A stretch of DNA of 64,000 nucleotides from Clostridium tunisiense TJ (GTDB taxonomy: Bacteria > Bacillota > Clostridia > Clostridiales > Clostridiaceae). Positions 17,327-26,331 of the stretch are shown here, one piece after another. The notes beneath the pieces are model-generated. The model did no database searches. It saw only the letters and a program-made list of their open reading frames with translations, and was not told the origin of the DNA. The number at the start of each line of letters is the position of its first letter. Position 1 is the first letter of the stretch. The position numbers and the translations under genes were made by a program. The stretch lies in the NCBI RefSeq assembly GCF_000300195.1, contig NZ_AMQH01000015.1:1-64000 (forward strand). The letters run 5' to 3'.

Positions 17327-17347
17327 GTTAAGCAACTATGTTATAAT
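17319..17347 (+). promoter_or_regulatory. Sigma-A-type promoter of the S4 paralogue
   Basis: TTTACA (17319-17324), a 17-base spacer and a perfect TATAAT (17342-17347). The -35 box lies inside the palindrome at 17296-17326. Confidence 0.8.
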
Positions 17348-17349
17348 TT

Positions 17350-17440
17350 GATTACGGCTGACTGGCGCCAAATTATTACCGCGATAATTAATTAGAGCGG
17401 CAGAGAAATATTCCTGTAAGCTCTTCAACAACAGGAGGAA
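17350..17440 (+). promoter_or_regulatory. Structured 5' leader, possible S4 autoregulatory RNA
   Basis: The leader is GC-rich for this genome and can fold. AGAGC (17394-17398) pairs with GCTCT (17420-17424) around a small CAG/CTG inner stem; TGGCGCCA (17363-17370) is self-complementary; AATTAT and ATAATT flank TACCGCG. The ribosome binding site ACAGGAGG follows at once. S4 often represses its own mRNA through a leader fold, so this is a candidate. I cannot match it to a known RNA family by eye. Confidence 0.45.
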
Positions 17441-17444
17441 TAAT

Positions 17445-18023
17445 ATGGCGAAATATATGGGACCTAGATTTAAAGTTGCAAGACGTCTAGGAGTAAATGT
17501 ATTTAATCACCCAAAAGCATTAAACAGGGGTGTAAAAAAACAAAAGCTTTCTGAGTATGGAGAACAACTACTTGAAAAGCAGAAATTAAAAGCATACTAT
17601 GGTGTGTTAGAAAAGCAGTTTAGAAAAATAGTTTTTGATTCAATAAAATCAAAATCGAAGACTGAAGATATGTTGGTTCAAAGTCTTGAAAGAAGGCTTG
17701 ATAATTTAGTTTATAGACTAGGTTTTGCAGCTACTTTAAGACAAGGAAGACAAATGGTGAATCATGGGCATATTTTAGTAAATGGTGAAAAAGTTGATAT
17801 TCCTTCCTATAAGGTTAATGTGGGAGACATAATTACATTGAAAGAAAAGTCTAAGAAGACTTCTATGTTTGTAACTAATTTCACAGACACTATGATTTCA
17901 GTACCTTATTTGGAGAAAAATGTTGAAGCATTCTCAGGAAAATTAATAAGACTTCCAAACAGTGAAGAAGTCCCTGTGGAAGTTAAGTATTCAAAGATTA
18001 TAGAGTTTTATTCTAAAAATTAA
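17445..18023 (+). CDS. rpsD: 30S ribosomal protein S4, cysteine-free paralogue
   Basis: A 192-residue S4 protein: N-terminal domain with [40 protein letters not shown], then the S4 RNA-binding domain ([34 protein letters not shown]). It contains no cysteine, so it lacks the N-terminal zinc-binding site of the C+ type. S4 starts assembly of the 30S body. The gene is isolated, not beside rpsK or rpoA, which suggests a second copy. A Fur-family-like operator covers its promoter, which fits a metal-responsive alternative S4. AGGAGG lies before the ATG. Confidence 0.93.
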   Translation: MAKYMGPRFKVARRLGVNVFNHPKALNRGVKKQKLSEYGEQLLEKQKLKAYYGVLEKQFRKIVFDSIKSKSKTEDMLVQSLERRLDNLVYRLGFAATLRQGRQMVNHGHILVNGEKVDIPSYKVNVGDIITLKEKSKKTSMFVTNFTDTMISVPYLEKNVEAFSGKLIRLPNSEEVPVEVKYSKIIEFYSKN

Positions 18024-18032
18024 TAAACTTAT

Positions 18033-18063
18033 GTGGTGCCTCAAAATTTGGGGTGCCTTTTTG
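18033..18063 (+). terminator. Terminator after the S4 paralogue
   Basis: GGTGCCTC pairs with GGGGTGCC (with three G-U pairs) around AAAATTT, followed by five T, about 10 bases after the stop codon. Confidence 0.7.
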
Positions 18064-18288
18064 TTATCTGAAATTAAATGCATACACTTATAATAATAGA
18101 AGGACCATGAGAATTATATTGAGGTGAATTTTAAAGTTATAAATGAAAAGTTTAATTTTCAAGAAAATATCTAATTGTTAGGAGATTTGATAAGTTATAC
18201 ATATAGAAAGTATATTGACTTCATGGATTAATTTTGATATACTCACTTCAATGCTTAAACAGCAGTTAAAACAAAATAGCGTATAAAC
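18064..18288. other. Intergenic region before the lysine riboswitch
   Basis: About 225 bases with no gene seen. It should carry the lysA promoter; I cannot place it with confidence. Confidence 0.4.
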
Positions 18289-18464
18289 AATATGATATAG
18301 AGGCCGCGAATTGTCAATAGTAACATATGCTTTAAGTAGGTATATGAGAAAGGGGCGTTCGCCGAAGTTCTTAACATAAAAGTTATGAATTGGGATTATA
18401 CTGAATAAGTATAATACTGTCTTTAGAGAATTGCCCAATTTTCTAAAGGAGTGCTTATCATATT
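18289..18464 (+). promoter_or_regulatory. Lysine riboswitch (L box)
   Basis: The L-box signature parts are present in order: AGAGGCCGCG near the 5' end, AAGGGGCGTTCGCCGAAG in the centre, ATACTG, and GGAGTGCTTATCA at the 3' end. The P1 stem is AATATGATA (18289-18297) with TATCATATT (18456-18464). It binds lysine and should stop lysA expression, through the terminator at 18491, when lysine is plentiful. Confidence 0.93.
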
Positions 18465-18489
18465 GGGGCAAAAGGATTATTGTTATTTA

Positions 18490-18531
18490 TAACAGTCATG
18501 AGACCTTTTGCTCATGGCTGTTTTTGTTTTT
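18490..18531 (+). terminator. Riboswitch-controlled terminator before lysA
   Basis: AACAGTCATGAG pairs with CTCATGGCTGTT (one G-T pair) around ACCTTTTG, followed by a T run. It is the expression platform of the lysine riboswitch. Confidence 0.88.
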
Positions 18532-18567
18532 CCAAAATAACTAATTAATAAAAAAGGGGAGAGTCCT

Positions 18568-19869
18568 ATGAAATTATTTGGAACTGCAAATGTAAATGAC
18601 AAAGGAAATCTAGAAATAGGTAAATGTGATGTAGTGGACTTAGCAAATAAATTTGGTACACCACTTTATTTAGTTGATGAAGAGTTAATTAGAAATAATT
18701 GTAGACTATTTAAAAGTAGCTTTAGTGATAGTGACATTGAAACTGAAGTGATATATGCATCAAAGGCATTTTTAAATTTAGCTATGTGTAAGATTATCCA
18801 TGAAGAAGGGGTATCGTTAGATGTAGTATCTGGAGGGGAGTTGTACACAGCAATTAAAGCAAAGTTTCCTCCCGATAAAATCTATATGCATGGAAATAAC
18901 AAAACGAAAGATGAGCTTACTCTTGCCATTAAGGCTCAAGTTGGAAGAATTGTTGTGGATAATCTTCAAGAATTATATTTAATTGAAAGATTATGCCAGG
19001 AGTTAAAAACAAAAGCTGAAGTGTTATTAAGAGTAAATCCAGGAATTGAGGCTCATACTCATGAATATATTCAAACTTCAACTAATGATTCAAAGTTTGG
19101 AATTTCTATATTTCAAGAGGAGATATGTGAAATAATAAGTAAGTTTCAAAGTAGTGACAATGTGATTTTAAAAGGATTCCATTGTCATATTGGATCCCAG
19201 ATTTTTGAGGAAACCTCATTTTATAGAGAAGTTTCAGTAATGTTGCAATTTCTGGGGAAAGTAGCTAAAGAATGTGATTTTATTACTGAGGAATTAAATT
19301 TAGGAGGGGGCTTTGGAGTATATTACTCCAAAGATGATACCCCAGTTGATATTGCCAATTGCCTTCAGAATATGATTGAGACAATTAAAAAGAATGCTAA
19401 GAAACTTAATATTAAACTTCCAAAGATAATGATAGAACCAGGGAGAGCAATAGTTGCTAATGCTGGAACTACTATTTATAGCATAGGTGGAACTAAGAAA
19501 ACCTATGGGGGAAAGAATTTTATTTTTGTTGATGGTGGTATGACAGATAATCCAAGAACTGCATTGTATGATGCGAAATATGAAGCTGTTATTGCAAACA
19601 AAGCTAACTATGAAAATAAAGAGACTTACACAGTGGCAGGAAAGTGTTGTGAATCCGGAGATGTGATAATAAAAAATATTGAATTGCCAATAGCAGAGCC
19701 TGAGGATATTTTAGCTGTATTTAGTACAGGGGCTTACAACTATAGTATGTCAAGTAATTATAATAGAATTCCTAGACCAGCAGTAGTTTTTGCAAAGGAT
19801 GGAGAAGCTAAATTAGCTGTAAAAAGAGAGAGTTATGAGGATATATCAAGAAATGATGTTGAGTTCTAA
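18568..19869 (+). CDS. lysA: Diaminopimelate decarboxylase
   Basis: A 433-residue PLP enzyme that converts meso-diaminopimelate to lysine, the last step of the pathway. The PLP lysine is in YASKAF near residue 61; HCHIGSQI, LGGGFGV, IEPGRAIVANAG and the active-site CCESGD follow in the usual order. AAAGGGGAG lies before the ATG. The lysine riboswitch just upstream confirms the assignment. Family-typical length. About 300 bases separate it from lysC. Confidence 0.96.
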   Translation: MKLFGTANVNDKGNLEIGKCDVVDLANKFGTPLYLVDEELIRNNCRLFKSSFSDSDIETEVIYASKAFLNLAMCKIIHEEGVSLDVVSGGELYTAIKAKFPPDKIYMHGNNKTKDELTLAIKAQVGRIVVDNLQELYLIERLCQELKTKAEVLLRVNPGIEAHTHEYIQTSTNDSKFGISIFQEEICEIISKFQSSDNVILKGFHCHIGSQIFEETSFYREVSVMLQFLGKVAKECDFITEELNLGGGFGVYYSKDDTPVDIANCLQNMIETIKKNAKKLNIKLPKIMIEPGRAIVANAGTTIYSIGGTKKTYGGKNFIFVDGGMTDNPRTALYDAKYEAVIANKANYENKETYTVAGKCCESGDVIIKNIELPIAEPEDILAVFSTGAYNYSMSSNYNRIPRPAVVFAKDGEAKLAVKRESYEDISRNDVEF

Positions 19870-20165
19870 AAATAAATGAAAGTTATGGAGAAATAACTTC
19901 AATTGTAAGTAATACATGATGAGAAGTTGTTTCTTTAAAAGACATAAGAAGAATAAAAAGCATATAAAATGCAAATGGTATGTTTACTTTAAAGTATGCA
20001 CATATCAATGAAGCCAAGAGATTTTACTTTATTTATATAAGAATATAGAACATCCAAATTTAAAACAGAGTTAAGTATTTTAAATATCTCGTAGGATAAA
20101 CCATCTAACTTTCAATGGTAATTATATGTATACAAGATATTTAGAATCAACTAGGAGGAATAATA
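19870..20165. other. lysA-lysC intergenic region
   Basis: About 300 bases with no gene, riboswitch or strong terminator that I can see. lysC may read through from lysA or use its own unplaced promoter. Confidence 0.4.
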
Positions 20166-21371
20166 ATGGCTATTGTTGTACAGAAATATGGAGGAACTTC
20201 TGTAGGAACTGCAGATAGAATAAAGGCAGTTGCAGAAAGAGTAATAAAGAGAAAAAAAGCCGGTGATGAGGTAGTAGTAGTGGTTTCCGCTATGGGCAAA
20301 GCAACAGACCACCTTATTAATATGGCAAAAGAGATATCACCTAATCCTAACAAAAGGGAATTAGATATGCTGTTAGCCACAGGGGAGCAGGTTTCAATTG
20401 CTCTACTTTCAATGGCTTTTCAACAGTATGGTTTTGATTCTATTTCCTTAACAGGATTGCAAGCAGGAATAAAAACAACTGGAGTCCATACAAAAAATAT
20501 AATTACAGATATAGATATCGATACAGTAAAGAATTATTTAGATGCAGGGAAAATAGTAGTTGTAGCTGGATTTCAAGGGGTAAATGAGAATGGCGATATT
20601 ACTACCTTGGGAAGGGGTGGGTCCGATACTACAGCAGTAGCTTTAGCGGCCAAATTAAACTGCATTTGTGAAATTTATACTGATGTAGATGGAATCTGCA
20701 GTGTAGATCCAAGAGTATATCCTATGGCAAAGAAAATTCATAATATCAGCTATGAAGAAATGATGGAGATGGCAAGCTTAGGGGCTGGAGTAATGGAGAC
20801 AAGAGCAGTTGAAATAGGATGTAAGTATAATATACCTATCTATGTAGCTTTAAGTAGTGAAGAAAAAAGAGGTACTTATATAAAGGAGTATGATGAAACT
20901 ATGGAAGAAAAAGCAATTACAGGGCTTACAATAAATGATGATATTTTGATGGTAACAATAAACAATGTATTACATAAATCTAAAAATGTATCAATTATAT
21001 TTAATAAATTAGCAAACCACCATATAAATATTGATATGATAAGTCAAACGGCACCTTTACATGATTATGTTAATGTATCCTTTACAGCTAATTTAGAAGA
21101 TGAACAAGCCATTGATAAAGTAACTACAGAGCTAATGGATGAAATGCCAGATATCGAAATATATAAGGATTCTAATGTGGCAAAGGTATCTGTAGTAGGA
21201 ATAGGAATGAAAAAACAATCAGGAGTTGCTGGTACTGTATTTAATATTTTTGCGGACAATGATATTGAATTTAAGCAGGTAACTACTTCTGAAATAAGCA
21301 TTTCCTACACAATAGATTCTAAGGATACTCATAAGGCAGCTCTAGTACTAGCAAAAGGCTTAAATTTATAA
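20166..21371 (+). CDS. lysC: Aspartate kinase
   Basis: A 401-residue monofunctional aspartokinase, the first step from aspartate to lysine, threonine and methionine. The N-terminal kinase domain has KYGGTSVG and, near 150, TTLGRGGSDTTAVALAAKL. Two C-terminal ACT domains (about 265-400) bind the feedback amino acid; ISQTAPLHDYVNVSFT lies in the first. AGGAGG lies before the ATG. No riboswitch precedes it, so control may be through cotranscription with lysA or allosteric. Length fits the lysine-sensitive alpha form. Confidence 0.94.
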   Translation: MAIVVQKYGGTSVGTADRIKAVAERVIKRKKAGDEVVVVVSAMGKATDHLINMAKEISPNPNKRELDMLLATGEQVSIALLSMAFQQYGFDSISLTGLQAGIKTTGVHTKNIITDIDIDTVKNYLDAGKIVVVAGFQGVNENGDITTLGRGGSDTTAVALAAKLNCICEIYTDVDGICSVDPRVYPMAKKIHNISYEEMMEMASLGAGVMETRAVEIGCKYNIPIYVALSSEEKRGTYIKEYDETMEEKAITGLTINDDILMVTINNVLHKSKNVSIIFNKLANHHINIDMISQTAPLHDYVNVSFTANLEDEQAIDKVTTELMDEMPDIEIYKDSNVAKVSVVGIGMKKQSGVAGTVFNIFADNDIEFKQVTTSEISISYTIDSKDTHKAALVLAKGLNL

Positions 21372-21587
21372 TTACTTTTAATAAGGTGCTTATAAGAATA
21401 TATTAATAGTTTAATTTAAGAATAATATTGACTATAATGGAAAAAAGTACTAATATATATTTATATGGGTTAAATATAGAGTTCTTTTTAGAAATTTTAA
21501 TTTAATCTCTAGAGCCTTTGAGATGGATAGGAATTAAGTTTATTCCAAAATAAAAAGCAAGATAAAATAAATTCGGAGGTAAAGGTA

Positions 21588-21620
21588 ATGATTATAGCGT
21601 TCTACTTTAATATCCAGTAA
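21588..21620 (+). CDS. Possible 10-residue leader peptide
   Basis: An ATG at 21588, with CGGAGGT eight bases before it, opens the short frame MIIAFYFNIQ and stops at 21620. It lies in the long region before the ABC exporter genes. A strong hairpin begins 4 bases after the stop. This arrangement recalls leader peptides used in transcription attenuation, but such a short frame can arise by chance. Confidence 0.35.
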   Translation: MIIAFYFNIQ

Positions 21621-21623
21621 TAA

Positions 21624-21677
21624 TTGTGCAAAAATTTCACAAGCCTTTAAGTTATGAGGTTTATTTGTGATGCACAA
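21624..21677 (+). other. Leader RNA hairpin
   Basis: TTGTGCA (21624-21630) pairs with TGCACAA (21671-21677) and, further in, TCACAA (21637-21642) pairs with TTGTGA (21665-21670), with a GCCT/AGGT top. No T run follows. It looks like a structured RNA element in the leader before the ABC genes; I cannot match it to a known family. Confidence 0.45.
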
Positions 21678-22022
21678 AATAATTTATTACTACTAAATAC
21701 AATGTTTCATTAATAAAATTCGTAGATTGTATAACACATAACAAGTTACTGATTGTTATAAAGTTAAAAATTTATGAAGGTGTTTACTGAAACTATGAGT
21801 AGAACAACATTAATTACAATCCTTTGAATTTAATTAAATTTTAAGCTTATTAAAACTATTGAGTTTACTGTAATTATTCCATTTAGTATTTGGCTTTGGA
21901 ATAACTAAGTAAATATTTTAGATATGGGTTATAAAATAGTAAATATTCTATTTTGTAATCACCATGATAAAAGCAGTGATAGTTAGTTAATAAAGTGTTT
22001 TTAATTAAATAAATGATAATTA

Positions 22023-22056
22023 ATGTCATGGTGTTTTTACTCCATGACATTTTTAT
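22023..22056 (+). terminator. Rho-independent terminator in the ABC leader
   Basis: ATGTCATGG (22023-22031) pairs with CCATGACAT (22042-22050), followed by TTTTTATT. It would end the transcript that carries the short frame at 21588. No protein gene of normal size lies between lysC and it. Confidence 0.75.
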
Positions 22057-22255
22057 TAATCATTTTATAAATCTACAAAATAAAAGATACTGATTTTCTA
22101 TTAACTAATTGGTAGGTAAATTATTTATAAAAGCTATTCAATTATAGTGCTTTTATTTTATGAAATGCTACTACCGAAGAAGCTAGTACTTTGTAGATAT
22201 TTAATGCTATAACTTTAAAAATATATAGAAAGTTATGTGTTATAAAAATGAGTTA

Positions 22256-22303
22256 AAAAGGTTGTAAATGAATGGGGGTTCATTTACAACCTTTTATTTT
22301 TTT
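22256..22303 (+). terminator. Terminator just before the ABC exporter genes
   Basis: AAAAGGTTGTAAATGAA pairs over 17 bp with TTCATTTACAACCTTTT around TGGGGG, followed by ATTTTTTT. It ends only about 16 bases before the exporter's start, so transcription must pass it or start after it. That suggests attenuation. Its arms contain GTTGTAAATGA/TCATTTACAAC, identical to the outer arms of the S4 operator at 17296-17326. Confidence 0.85.
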
Positions 22304-22318
22304 AGGGGAGGGGAAAAT

Positions 22319-24064
22319 ATGAAAATACCATTAAAGGAATACTTAAATTTATTATCAAAATACTTAAAGTCACAAATTAGAAGTGTTATATTCTTAGCAA
22401 TTATATTAGGTGGTAATATAATTCTACAATTAGCAAATCCACAAATATTACGTTACTTTATTGATGAAGCAACTAAAGGGGACACAACCAGAGGTTTAAC
22501 TATAGCTGCCATAATATTTATTGGAGCAGCTGTACTTCAGCAGGGTTTTAATTTAGTAGCTACGTACTTAAGTCAAAATGTGGGCTGGAAAGCTACTAAC
22601 GGACTAAGAGTCGACTTAATCCAGCATTGCATTAAATTAGATATGGAATTTCATAAGGAACATCAAGCAGGGGAATTAATTGAGCGAATAGATGGGGATG
22701 TAAATGCATTATTCAACTTTTTTTCTAAGTTTATTCTTAATGTACTAACTAATGGGGTGCTTCTAATAGGTATTCTACTATTGCTTCTTAGAGAAGATTT
22801 AAGAATTGGGATTAGCTTGGGGAGTTTTGCTGCAATAGCACTTTGCATACTTTGGTATTTACAATCCACAAAGGTAGAGTCTTGGGTAGTGGATCGTGAA
22901 GCCTATGGTAAGTTATATGGGTTTATTGGGGAACAAATCACAAGTACAGAGGATATTAGAGCTAATGGTGCTAGAAATCACGTGATGAATAGATTTTATA
23001 TAATCCTAAGAAAGCTACTACCAATTACTACAAAGGCTGTAATGAACTATTATAATATGTGGTCGGCTACCTTGATAGTGTTTACCTTAGGGAATGTTAT
23101 TGCCTTCGCTATGTCAGCATATCTCTTTTTAAGTGGAAGTATAACTATTGGAACTGTATATCTTATTTTTAGTTATACAGAACTTTTGGCAAGGCCTATA
23201 GAGCAAATTAGGCAGCAACTACAGGATTTGCAGAAAGCTGGAGCTAGTATTACCAGAGTTAAGGAACTTTTAAACACTAACTCCAAGGTTATAGAAGGGT
23301 GTAAGATTTTAGAGTCAAAAGGTGCAATAGAAGTTAAGTTAGACAAGGTTTATTTTAGTTACGAAGAAGAAGCACAGGTGTTGAACGATATAAGTTTACA
23401 ACTACCTAAAGGTAAAATTTTAGGGGTTTTAGGACATACAGGTAGTGGAAAGACTACCTTAGCTAAACTACTTGTAAGACTTTATGATGTAGATACTGGA
23501 GAAGTTTATTTGAACAATGAAAATATTAAAGCTTTAAGTTTTAAGGAGCTTAGAAGAAAGATAGCTTATGTAACTCAGGAAGTTCAACTTTTTCAGGCTA
23601 CAGTAAGAGATAACCTTTCCATGTTTAACGTTGATATAAAGGATGAAGAAATAGTAAATGTTCTTTATGATGTGGGATTAAATCAATGGTATGAAGGGTT
23701 GCCTAATGGTCTAGATACTATACTTCAGGCTGGTGGAGGAGGACTATCCGCAGGAGAAGCTCAGTTATTAGCTTTTGTTAGAGTATTCTTAAAAAATCCA
23801 GGGTTGGTTATTCTTGATGAAGCAACCTCTAGATTAGATCCAATAACAGAACAGTTAATAGAAAAGGCCTTAGATAAGCTTTTAAAGGATAGAACTTGCA
23901 TAATAATTGCACATCGTCTATGGACAGTACAAAGAGCCCATAATATTGTGATTTTAGATAGAGGTACTATAGTAGAACAAGGACAGCGAGAGGTTTTGGC
24001 GAGGGATGCTGATTCTAAGTTTTATAATTTATTACAAAAGGGTATGGAGGAGGTGCTTGTGTAA
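22319..24064 (+). CDS. ABC exporter half, catalytically intact subunit
   Basis: A 581-residue type IV ABC half-transporter: six membrane helices (about 1-315), then a nucleotide-binding domain with Walker A GHTGSGKTT, signature LSAGE (476-480), Walker B LVILDEA with catalytic Glu501, and H-loop His532. The ATG at 22319 has AGGGGAGGGG before it; an in-frame ATG at 22268 lies in the terminator loop and is rejected. It overlaps the next gene by one base, so the two form a heterodimer. Such pairs export drugs, lipids or peptides. The leader suggests induced expression. Confidence 0.9.
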   Translation: MKIPLKEYLNLLSKYLKSQIRSVIFLAIILGGNIILQLANPQILRYFIDEATKGDTTRGLTIAAIIFIGAAVLQQGFNLVATYLSQNVGWKATNGLRVDLIQHCIKLDMEFHKEHQAGELIERIDGDVNALFNFFSKFILNVLTNGVLLIGILLLLLREDLRIGISLGSFAAIALCILWYLQSTKVESWVVDREAYGKLYGFIGEQITSTEDIRANGARNHVMNRFYIILRKLLPITTKAVMNYYNMWSATLIVFTLGNVIAFAMSAYLFLSGSITIGTVYLIFSYTELLARPIEQIRQQLQDLQKAGASITRVKELLNTNSKVIEGCKILESKGAIEVKLDKVYFSYEEEAQVLNDISLQLPKGKILGVLGHTGSGKTTLAKLLVRLYDVDTGEVYLNNENIKALSFKELRRKIAYVTQEVQLFQATVRDNLSMFNVDIKDEEIVNVLYDVGLNQWYEGLPNGLDTILQAGGGGLSAGEAQLLAFVRVFLKNPGLVILDEATSRLDPITEQLIEKALDKLLKDRTCIIIAHRLWTVQRAHNIVILDRGTIVEQGQREVLARDADSKFYNLLQKGMEEVLV

Positions 24065-25848
24065 TGGAAGTAAAAAAGGATAAAAACACTCTTTACTATA
24101 TGTGGAAAATGATAACCTATAGACCATGGCTTTATTTATGTAACTGCATACTTTGGACTATAATTCATATTTCACCTTTAATACCAGGGCTTTTAGCTAA
24201 AGAGTTTTTTGATAATTTAAGCGGAAATGCAAGCTTAAATGTTGGTATCTGGGGTCTTTTAGTGTTAATGATAGTAGTTACACTTATGAGAGTAGTTTTT
24301 ATTACTATTGGAGGAAGAGTAGACATAATTCATAGGTTTAATATGAGTGGTCTTATCAGGCGAAATTTGCTACAAGGAATACTAGATAAACCTGGAGCAG
24401 CATCGATAGCTTGTTCAGCAGGGGAAGCAGTAAATTGTTTCAGAGATGATGCAGACCAAGCAGAAAATTCTATTAGCTGGACCTTGGATGTAATAGGGAG
24501 TGCGGTTTTTGCTCTAGTTGCTATAATAATTTTGTTAAATATCAATGTAAAAATTACTTTGTTAGTATTTACCCCTTTAGTACTAGTTGTAGCTTTAGCA
24601 CAAAGGGCTGGTGAGAGAATAGAAAAATATAGAGAAGCTTCAAGGGACGCCACAGCCAATGTAACAGGTGCTATGGGAGAGATCTTCTCCTCAGTTCAAG
24701 CAATTAAGGTAGCTGGTGCTGAAAAGGATATCCTAAAGAATCTAAATAAGTTAAATAAAGTAAGGCACACCCTCACTTTAAAGGATAGTATTTTAAATCA
24801 ATTAATGCAGTCTATATATGAGAACACTGTGAGTTTTGGAACAGGTCTAATACTACTGCTAGTTGGTCAATCTATTAGAACAGGTAATTTCACCGTAGGA
24901 GATTTTGCTTTATTTATCTACTATTTAACCTTTGTTGCTGATTTCACTCAATTTTTTGGCTCCTTTATAGCTCATTACCAACAAACTGGCGTGGCTTTAA
25001 GAAGGATGATACAGCTTTTACAAGAAAGAGATGGGGAAGGGTTAGTGAAGCATAGCCCTTTATATTTAAAGGTAGATCCTGAAGAAAAGATTAAAAATGA
25101 AACTCTGAAGGAGGAAGGTAACACTAAAATATTAGAAAATTTAAAGATTAAGGACTTAACCTACACCTACGAAGGCGCAGGCAGTGGTATAAAAAATGTG
25201 AGTTTTAATATAAATAAAGGAGATTTCACTGTAATTACAGGACGTATAGGTTCTGGTAAAAGCACTTTAGTGAAAACTTTACTTGGATTGCTACCAAAAG
25301 AAAGTGGAGAAGTTTACTGGAACAATTCAAAGGTTGAAGCACCAGCAGAATTTTTTATTCCTCCTATAAGTGCTTATACTTCTCAAGTACCTAATTTATT
25401 TAGTGATACTGTAAAAGAAAATATTCTTCTAGGAATTAAAGAAAATCTGGTAGAACTAAACAAAGCAATTAATTCTGCTGTGCTAGAAAGAGACATTGAA
25501 ACTTTACCTAGAGGGTTAGAAACAATAATAGGTTCTAAAGGAGTGAAACTATCAGGGGGTCAAATTCAAAGGACGGCAGCAGCTAGGATGTTTGCACGGA
25601 AAGCAGAGTTATATGTATTCGATGATATTTCTAGTGCTTTGGATGTAGACACAGAAGTTACCTTGTGGAATAGACTGTTTAATGATGATAAACCTACTTG
25701 TCTAGTGGTTTCCAATAGAAAGTTTGTACTGCAGCATGCAGATAACATCATTGTAATGAGGGAAGGAAAGATAGAAGCCCAAGGAACCTTAGAAGTATTA
25801 TTAGAAAACTCTGAGGAGATGAAGCAAATTTGGAGCATAATTCAATAG
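24064..25848 (+). CDS. ABC exporter half, degenerate-site subunit
   Basis: A 594-residue partner of the preceding protein: six membrane helices (about 15-320), an about 45-residue linker, then a nucleotide-binding domain with Walker A GRIGSGKST and canonical LSGGQ. Its Walker B reads YVFDDIS, with Asp521 where the catalytic Glu should be, and its H-loop His is Asn551. So one ATP site of the dimer is degenerate, as in BmrC/BmrD and TM287/288 types. The start codon overlaps the previous stop (TAATG). Substrate unknown. Confidence 0.9.
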   Translation: MEVKKDKNTLYYMWKMITYRPWLYLCNCILWTIIHISPLIPGLLAKEFFDNLSGNASLNVGIWGLLVLMIVVTLMRVVFITIGGRVDIIHRFNMSGLIRRNLLQGILDKPGAASIACSAGEAVNCFRDDADQAENSISWTLDVIGSAVFALVAIIILLNINVKITLLVFTPLVLVVALAQRAGERIEKYREASRDATANVTGAMGEIFSSVQAIKVAGAEKDILKNLNKLNKVRHTLTLKDSILNQLMQSIYENTVSFGTGLILLLVGQSIRTGNFTVGDFALFIYYLTFVADFTQFFGSFIAHYQQTGVALRRMIQLLQERDGEGLVKHSPLYLKVDPEEKIKNETLKEEGNTKILENLKIKDLTYTYEGAGSGIKNVSFNINKGDFTVITGRIGSGKSTLVKTLLGLLPKESGEVYWNNSKVEAPAEFFIPPISAYTSQVPNLFSDTVKENILLGIKENLVELNKAINSAVLERDIETLPRGLETIIGSKGVKLSGGQIQRTAAARMFARKAELYVFDDISSALDVDTEVTLWNRLFNDDKPTCLVVSNRKFVLQHADNIIVMREGKIEAQGTLEVLLENSEEMKQIWSIIQ

Positions 25849-25995
25849 TAAACCGTCATAGCCACAAAGCTTTAAGGGCAAATAAAGTATAGTTAATAAA
25901 AAGTTAATGAAATCTTCAAGAAATGTTTGACATAAATGTAAAATCATGATAAAATTGTTTTTGTTGATAATATTTTAAAAGGAGGTCGTTTGTAT

Positions 25996-26079
25996 ATGAA
26001 AAACTTTTATTTAACATTAATGAACAAAAATCTAACTAAATTAAATAATTTTAGAAGCGACCTGTGTGAGGAAGTTTAA
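25996..26079 (+). CDS. 27-residue peptide, first of three small ORFs
   Basis: ATG at 25996 follows GGAGGT with good spacing and opens a 27-residue frame (MKNFYLTLMNKNLTKLNNFR, then SDLCEEV). It ends just before a terminator at 26100, so it forms a compact unit of its own. It is not hydrophobic and has no double-glycine leader. It lies about 150 bases after the ABC exporter pair. Function unknown. Confidence 0.5.
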   Translation: MKNFYLTLMNKNLTKLNNFRSDLCEEV

Positions 26080-26097
26080 AATATAAATTTTGATATT

Positions 26098-26136
26098 TTA
26101 AAGTCATAGGGTTGTGAAACTCTATGACTTTTTATA
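26098..26136 (+). terminator. Terminator after the 27-residue peptide
   Basis: AAAGTCATAGGGT pairs with ACTCTATGACTTT around TGTGAA (one imperfect pair), followed by T. It lies about 20 bases after the small ORF's stop. Confidence 0.8.
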
Positions 26137-26331
26137 TGTATGATACTATTGTGATATAAAGAGTCATGGTATGTCTTTATGCTTTTAAAGCTAAAAGATG
26201 TACTGTGATTTTTTTATTGCTTTAATATAGAAAAAAACACTTATAAGTATAAAAATTCCAAAAGGGGGTAATAATATCAAAGCTTTAGATATATTTCAGT
26301 ACAATTTAAATTATGAAGGAGGTGATAATTT

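Noticed and set aside
18178..18471. Minus-strand frame over the lysine riboswitch
   Set aside because: It runs across the conserved L-box RNA, which explains the sequence better than a protein.
22061..22255. T-box or other known riboswitch before the ABC genes
   Set aside because: No conserved T-box sequence and no AGGGTGG-type specifier region was found; only hairpins were seen.
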